Origin: an uncultured Erythrobacter sp.
GTDB taxonomy: Bacteria; Pseudomonadota; Alphaproteobacteria; Sphingomonadales; Sphingomonadaceae
DNA: 64,000 nt
NCBI RefSeq assembly: GCF_947497915.1
Contig: NZ_CANMIJ010000001.1
Coordinates: forward strand, 1,857,611-1,921,610
Direction: 5' to 3'
Made by a program: the position numbers and the translations under genes. The notes beneath the pieces were generated by a model that was given only the letters and a program-made list of their open reading frames with translations, did no database searches and was not told where the DNA came from. Of this stretch, positions 59,416 through 64,000 are shown one piece after another. How positions within the stretch are numbered: position 1 is the first letter of the stretch; every line of letters starts with the position of its first letter.

Positions 59416-60558
59416 ATGTCAATTTTGTCTGATTTGATGGAGAAACCGTCGCTCAAAGTGCGTTGGATCGCGCGGCGTAATGCCATCTTTGGCAGTTCGC
59501 GCTTCCAATATTGGGCAGCGCGCATTCCCTTTATCAAATCTGTCGCTCGTGACCGGGCAACGCAAATGTTCGATCAGCTGGTCGGCTTCTCCTATTCGCA
59601 AATCCTGCGCGCCTGTGTGGAAAGCGGCCTGCTCGATCTGCTAGCTGATGGCCCGGTGGGCGTCGATCACATCGCCGCCGAAACCGATCTTAGCCATGAC
59701 GCGGCCTTGCGCTTGTTAAGAGCGGCGCGCGCGCTCGATCTGGCCGAAGAAGCCTATGACGATGGCTGGATGCTGGGCCAACAAGGCGCGGTGCTGCAAG
59801 CCGATCCGGGAACGCAGGCGATGACCCGGCACCACCATTTGCTGTATCAAGACTTAGCCGATCCGATGGAGTTGCTGCGGCGCGACCGTAAAGAGCCAAC
59901 GACGCTGTCGCGATACTGGTCTTATGCTGGCGCGCTTCACGGGGCTGCCGAACGCGGGGCGGAAACGCGTGACTATTCCGAGCTGATGGCGGCATCGCAG
60001 CGCTTCGTCGCAGACGAAGTCATAGGCGCATTCCGCTTTCCCAAAACCGGCAAATTACTGGATGTCGGCGGAGGTCACGGCGAATTTCTTCGGCGCGTCG
60101 GCGGTGCATATCCTGACTTAAAACTCGGCCTGTTCGACCTGCCAGAGGTCGCCAACGCTGCCCGCGACCCGCTGGGTAAAGATGTCGGCGCGAAACGGCT
60201 TACCTGCCATCCCGGCAACTTCTTTGAAGACACTATCCCCGAAGGATACGACATCGTTTCGCTCGTACGCATCCTGCATGATCACGATGACGAGCCAGCG
60301 ATGGCGCTGCTCCGCAATATCCGCGCCAGCCTTGCACCCGGCAGCCGTCTGCTGATCGCAGAGCCGATGGCCGGAATCAAAGGCGCAGAGGCCATGGGCG
60401 ACGCATTTTTCGGCCTCTATTTGTGGGCTATGGGATCGGGCCGCCCGCGCAGCCCCAATGAGATAGCCAGCATGCTGCACGCCGCCGGATTTACGCATTC
60501 GCGGCAGGTCGCAACTGCACAGCCAGTCATCGCCAGTTGCATTGTCGCGTCAGCCTGA
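59416..60558 (+). CDS. crtF: Hydroxyneurosporene O-methyltransferase (CrtF)
   Basis: 380 residues from ATG 59416. An earlier ATG at 59389 lies in the regulatory palindrome and is rejected. SAM-dependent: motif I KLLDVGGGHGEFLRRVGG (about 213-230) and RILHDHDDEPAMALL. The N-terminal dimerisation domain carries MFDQLVGFSYSQILRACVESGLL. It methylates the hydroxyl made by CrtC to give methoxy carotenoids. Confidence 0.92.
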   Translation: MSILSDLMEKPSLKVRWIARRNAIFGSSRFQYWAARIPFIKSVARDRATQMFDQLVGFSYSQILRACVESGLLDLLADGPVGVDHIAAETDLSHDAALRLLRAARALDLAEEAYDDGWMLGQQGAVLQADPGTQAMTRHHHLLYQDLADPMELLRRDRKEPTTLSRYWSYAGALHGAAERGAETRDYSELMAASQRFVADEVIGAFRFPKTGKLLDVGGGHGEFLRRVGGAYPDLKLGLFDLPEVANAARDPLGKDVGAKRLTCHPGNFFEDTIPEGYDIVSLVRILHDHDDEPAMALLRNIRASLAPGSRLLIAEPMAGIKGAEAMGDAFFGLYLWAMGSGRPRSPNEIASMLHAAGFTHSRQVATAQPVIASCIVASA

Positions 60559-60567
60559 CGATAGATG

Positions 60568-60585
60568 TGTCTGCTTTAATTGACA
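60568..60585. promoter_or_regulatory. PpsR/CrtJ-type palindrome before bchC
   Basis: TGT, twelve bases, ACA. The right half overlaps a TTGACA -35 box (60580-60585). It precedes bchC by 107 bases; the gap 60559-60692 shows nothing else. Confidence 0.7.
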
Positions 60586-60692
60586 CTTGTCTGTGTAAGG
60601 CCTAGCAAACAGGTGGAGAAAAAGTTCTAGCCGTACTGCGAGTCGCCGATCTGCGACCCGAAAAGCGGCAACGAAGGGGGAAGTCGCAGAGC

Positions 60693-61628
60693 ATGCAATC
60701 ACTGGCTGTCATACTTGAAGGACCCGGACGCCTCGCGCTCCGAGAGCTTCAATTGACGCCTACCGCGGACAGCGATGTTGTGATCGACATCGCGTGGAGC
60801 GGGATCAGCTCTGGCACAGAAAAGTTGCTTTGGACGGGCCAAATGCCTGATTTTCCTGGCATGGGTTACCCACTTGTCCCCGGATACGAATCTATCGGCC
60901 GTATCGTTGATGCTGGCCGCGAAGCGCAATCTCGCATCGGTGAATGGGTCTTTGTCCCCGGCGCAAATTGCTACACCGACGCACGCGGACTGTTTGGCGG
61001 CACGTCAAGCAAGGTTGTGGTGCCTTCTGCCCGCGCGATGGCGGTTCCTGAGCGACTCGGCCAGTCCGGCGTGCTTTGCGCGCTTGCGGCAACGGCGCTT
61101 CACGCGATCAATGGCGGCAATGCTCCTGACTTGATTATTGGCCACGGCGTTCTCGGCAGATTGCTGGCCCGCCTTACCACGGCGCTTGGCGCTCCTGCCC
61201 CGACAGTCTGGGAAACCAGCGATGCACGCCGGGATGGCGCGGCTGGATACACCGTTCTCGATCCGGAGGCTGATGAGCGCCGCGACTATACATCTATTTA
61301 TGACGCCAGCGGCCATGCTGCGATCATCGACGCCGCAACGCCGCATCTCGCAAAAGGCGGCGAGATTACGCTCGCAGGTTTTTATGCCGATCGCGTCAAT
61401 TTCGCTTTCCCCGCTGCCTTCATGAAAGAAGCGCGGATGCGGATTGCAGCCGAATGGCAGCCGGACGATCTGACGCAGACATTGTCGCTCATCGAAAGCG
61501 GCAAGCTCGATCTGGCAGATCTCATCACCGATGCCCGCCCTGCCCACGCAGCAAGCGACGCATATCCGCAGGCCTTCAACGATGTGGCCTGTCTTAAAAT
61601 GGTTCTCGATTGGAGCGAAGCTGCATGA
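60693..61628 (+). CDS. bchC: Bacteriochlorophyllide a dehydrogenase (BchC)
   Basis: 311 residues from ATG 60693. Medium-chain dehydrogenase fold: SGISSGTEKLLWTGQMPDFPGMGYPLVPGYESIG (about 29-62, the metal-poor BchC form) and later a nucleotide region. It oxidises the C3 hydroxyethyl to acetyl. It overlaps bchX by 4 bases, giving a bchC-X-Y coupled operon. Confidence 0.92.
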   Translation: MQSLAVILEGPGRLALRELQLTPTADSDVVIDIAWSGISSGTEKLLWTGQMPDFPGMGYPLVPGYESIGRIVDAGREAQSRIGEWVFVPGANCYTDARGLFGGTSSKVVVPSARAMAVPERLGQSGVLCALAATALHAINGGNAPDLIIGHGVLGRLLARLTTALGAPAPTVWETSDARRDGAAGYTVLDPEADERRDYTSIYDASGHAAIIDAATPHLAKGGEITLAGFYADRVNFAFPAAFMKEARMRIAAEWQPDDLTQTLSLIESGKLDLADLITDARPAHAASDAYPQAFNDVACLKMVLDWSEAA

Positions 61629-62614
61629 CTATGTTAGACGCACAGACAGAAAGCCTTCGCGAAGAAGCGAGCCACGAGCCCGATCCGGTTCACACCGGTG
61701 AAGTGACCAGCGAAACGCAGGTTATCGCGATTTACGGCAAAGGCGGCTCGGGCAAGAGTTTTGCACTCTCCAATCTCAGTTACATGATGGCGCAGCAGGG
61801 CAAGCGCGTGCTTTTGATCGGTTGCGATCCAAAGTCTGATACGACCAGCCTGCTGTTCGGCGGCAAAAGCTGCCCGACCATCATCGAGACATCATCCAAG
61901 AAGAAACTCGCCGGCGAAGAAGTCACCATCGAAGATGTGTGTTTCCAGCGTGACGGTGTATTCGCGATGGAGCTTGGTGGGCCAGAGGTCGGACGGGGCT
62001 GCGGCGGACGCGGCATCATCCACGGCTTTGAATTGCTTGAAAAACTCGGTTTCCACGAATGGGGCTTTGATTACGTCCTGCTCGACTTCCTCGGCGATGT
62101 GGTGTGCGGCGGGTTCGGCCTGCCGATTGCCCGCGACATGTGCCAGAAAGTAATCGTTGTCGGATCGAACGACATGCAATCTCTTTATGTTGCCAACAAT
62201 GTTTGCCACGCGGTCGAATATTTCCGCAAAATGGGCGGTAACGTCGGCGTGGCCGGCATGATCGTGAACAAGGATGACGGCACCGGCGAAGCGCATGCTT
62301 TCGCAGACGAAGTCGGCATTCCAGTGCTCACGGCTATCCCTGCGGACGAAGACATTCGTCGCAAGTCAGCCAATTATCAGATCATCGGCAAACCAGGCGG
62401 CGAATGGGCCAGCCTGTTTGAAACGCTGGCAGTGAACGTCGCCGATGCGCCGCCATTGCAGCCTTCTCCGTTGGATCAGGACGGCTTGCTCGGCCTGTTC
62501 AGCCCGGATGAGACCGGCGGCAATTACGAACTCGTCCCTGCAACACAAGCGGACATGCGCGGCGGCGTCTTTGAAGAAAAGCCAAGCCTCGAAGTGGTTT
62601 ACGACGAAATCTAA
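61625..62614 (+). CDS. bchX: Chlorophyllide a reductase subunit X (BchX)
   Basis: 329 residues from ATG 61625. NifH-like [4Fe-4S] ATPase. P-loop GKGGSGKS (38-45), then LIGCDPKSDTTSLLFGG (66-82). Cluster cysteines are in GRGCGGRGI and DVVCGGFGLPIARDMC. It transfers electrons to BchY-BchZ. ATGA overlap with bchC, TAATG overlap with bchY. Confidence 0.95.
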   Translation: MTMLDAQTESLREEASHEPDPVHTGEVTSETQVIAIYGKGGSGKSFALSNLSYMMAQQGKRVLLIGCDPKSDTTSLLFGGKSCPTIIETSSKKKLAGEEVTIEDVCFQRDGVFAMELGGPEVGRGCGGRGIIHGFELLEKLGFHEWGFDYVLLDFLGDVVCGGFGLPIARDMCQKVIVVGSNDMQSLYVANNVCHAVEYFRKMGGNVGVAGMIVNKDDGTGEAHAFADEVGIPVLTAIPADEDIRRKSANYQIIGKPGGEWASLFETLAVNVADAPPLQPSPLDQDGLLGLFSPDETGGNYELVPATQADMRGGVFEEKPSLEVVYDEI

Positions 62615-64000
62615 TGTCTGATTTTAACGCCTTTGACGCGAAACGCACTCCTGACACGCTCAATCTGAGCGCTCCAAAGGTTGAAGGCGGCTGTTCCAGC
62701 ACTGACACCATGAAGGAGGCTGCGCGCAAAGCAGGCAAAAGCGATATTCTAGATCAATACGAGGCTGACTATCCCGTTGGCCCGCATGATCAGCCGCAAA
62801 GCATGTGCCCTGCCTTCGGGTCGCTCCGGGTGGGTCTTCGTATGAAGCGTACCGCAACAGTGCTGTCCGGATCGGCGTGCTGCGTTTACGGCCTTACTTT
62901 CACATCGCATTTCTACGGCGCACGCCGCACGGTTGGCTATGTGCCGTTTTCTTCGGAAACGCTCGTCACCGGCAAGCTGTTCGAAGATATCAAGGAAGCG
63001 GTGGAAGGTCTCGCTGATCCTAAAAATTACGACACGATCATCGTTACCAATCTGTGCGTACCAACAGCCAGCGGCGTGCCGCTGCGCCTGTTGCCAGACC
63101 AGATCAACGGTGTTCGCATTGTGGGTATCGATGTGCCTGGCTTTGGCATCCCGACCCATGCAGAGGCGAAAGACGTCCTCGCAGGCGCTATGCTGAAATA
63201 TGCCCGCGAAGAAGTCGCCGCTGGCCCTGTTGCTGCTCCGAAAGAGCGCAGCGACAAGCCGACCGTCGCTTTGCTCGGCGAGATGTTCCCAGCTGATCCG
63301 GTTGTGATCGGTCAGATGCTTGAGCCGCTGGGCCTTGCAGCAGGGCCGGTTGTTCCGACCCGCGAATGGCGTGAGCTGTATTCCGCGCTTGATTGCTCGG
63401 TCGCAGCGGCAATCCACCCGTTCTACACCGCCAGCGTCCGCGAATTTCAGACAGCAGGCCGTCCGGTGATCGGATCGGCTCCAGTTGGCGCAGACGGCAC
63501 GGCGGCTTGGCTGCAAAGCCTCGGCGACACGCTCGGCCTGCCGCAGACACAAGTCGACGGTGTGAAGAACACCATGATCGGCGCGATCAAAGGCGCGCTT
63601 TCCGCGATGCCGATCAACGGCCGCATCACCGTTTCGGGCTATGAAGGATCCGAATTGCTGGTTGCCCGTCTGTTAATCGAAAGCGGCGCGGATGTTCCCT
63701 ATGTCGGCAGCGCTTGCCCGCGAACCCCGTGGTCTGATGCAGACCGCGAATGGCTTGAGGCCAAGGGTGTCCGCGTCAATTTCCGTGCGAGCCTCGAAGA
63801 GGACATTGCAGCGGTTGAAGAATTCCGCCCTGACCTCGCGGTTGGCACCACTCCGGTGGTCCAACATGCCAAGGCGAAGGCGATCCCCGCATTGTATTTC
63901 ACAAACCTTATCTCTGCGCGTCCGCTGATGGGACCTGCTGGTGCAGGCAGCCTCGCGCAGGTCGTGAATGCAGCGATGTCGAACAAGGATCGGTTCGACA
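62614..64000 (+). CDS. bchY: Chlorophyllide a reductase subunit Y (BchY), cut by window end
   Basis: 462 of about 500 codons are present. NifD/BchN-like: QSMCPAFGSLRVGLRMKRTA with Cys65, VLSGSACCVYGLTF (83-96), then VTNLCVPTASGVPLRLLPDQ. These are the conserved cluster-binding cysteines of the BchY/BchZ heterotetramer that reduces the C7-C8 bond of chlorophyllide a. The next gene should be bchZ. Confidence 0.95.
   Translation, partial: MSDFNAFDAKRTPDTLNLSAPKVEGGCSSTDTMKEAARKAGKSDILDQYEADYPVGPHDQPQSMCPAFGSLRVGLRMKRTATVLSGSACCVYGLTFTSHFYGARRTVGYVPFSSETLVTGKLFEDIKEAVEGLADPKNYDTIIVTNLCVPTASGVPLRLLPDQINGVRIVGIDVPGFGIPTHAEAKDVLAGAMLKYAREEVAAGPVAAPKERSDKPTVALLGEMFPADPVVIGQMLEPLGLAAGPVVPTREWRELYSALDCSVAAAIHPFYTASVREFQTAGRPVIGSAPVGADGTAAWLQSLGDTLGLPQTQVDGVKNTMIGAIKGALSAMPINGRITVSGYEGSELLVARLLIESGADVPYVGSACPRTPWSDADREWLEAKGVRVNFRASLEEDIAAVEEFRPDLAVGTTPVVQHAKAKAIPALYFTNLISARPLMGPAGAGSLAQVVNAAMSNKDRFD

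Noticed and set aside
1..64000. CRISPR arrays, rRNA genes and complete insertion sequences
   Set aside because: No regular repeat-spacer series, no rRNA signatures and no transposase with terminal inverted repeats were seen.

Overview
The window looks like part of the chromosome of an aerobic anoxygenic phototroph of the Sphingomonadales, probably Erythrobacteraceae (Alphaproteobacteria). The main reason is a photosynthesis gene cluster at the right end in the order bchI-bchD-bchO, crtC/crtD on the opposite strand, crtF-bchC-bchX-bchY. TonB-dependent uptake genes and many TGATG/ATGA gene couplings fit this. Assignment is by pattern recognition only; no database search was run.

Region 1 (1-25,100) is a mobile genomic island ending at a tRNA-Arg(TCT). 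It carries a CzcCBA-type metal efflux system (czcA runs off the left edge), a Hin/Gin-type serine invertase beside two hix-like sites in inverted orientation, and a MerR-controlled cation transporter with two isoprenylcysteine-methyltransferase-like proteins and a DUF4345-like protein. It also carries a type II CBASS anti-phage system (DncV-like synthase, Cap2, Cap3 and a divergent Cap15-like membrane effector), a small protein ending like the C-terminal tip of SSB, a mobile mystery protein A/B (XRE/Fic) pair, a strongly structured non-coding region, several unrecognised genes, a VirD4/TraG-like ATPase without membrane segments, and a large serine recombinase that reads through the tRNA gene. 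Six element genes have their ribosome-binding site inside the 3' arm of a hairpin.

Region 2 (25,100-38,600) is core-like. It holds a queuosine precursor transporter, exopolyphosphatase and polyphosphate kinase (overlapping genes), then one operon for a type IV secretion system: VirB1-like lytic transglycosylase, VirB2, B3, B4, B6, B9, B10, B11. VirB5, VirB7, VirB8 and VirD4 are not seen. A small TPR-like protein precedes it.

Region 3 (38,800-51,400) has a surface lipoprotein and TonB-dependent receptor pair, an aldo/keto reductase, an SDR and acyl-CoA dehydrogenase pair, a ferredoxin-NADP reductase, and a ferric iron ABC transporter with a Fur-like box.

Region 4 (51,350-64,000) begins with the iron permease and continues directly into the photosynthesis cluster: Mg-chelatase (BchI, BchD), BchO, carotenoid genes crtC, crtD and crtF, then bchC, bchX and bchY for bacteriochlorophyll. 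TGT-N12-ACA palindromes of the PpsR/CrtJ type lie between crtD and crtF and before bchC. bchY is cut by the window end.
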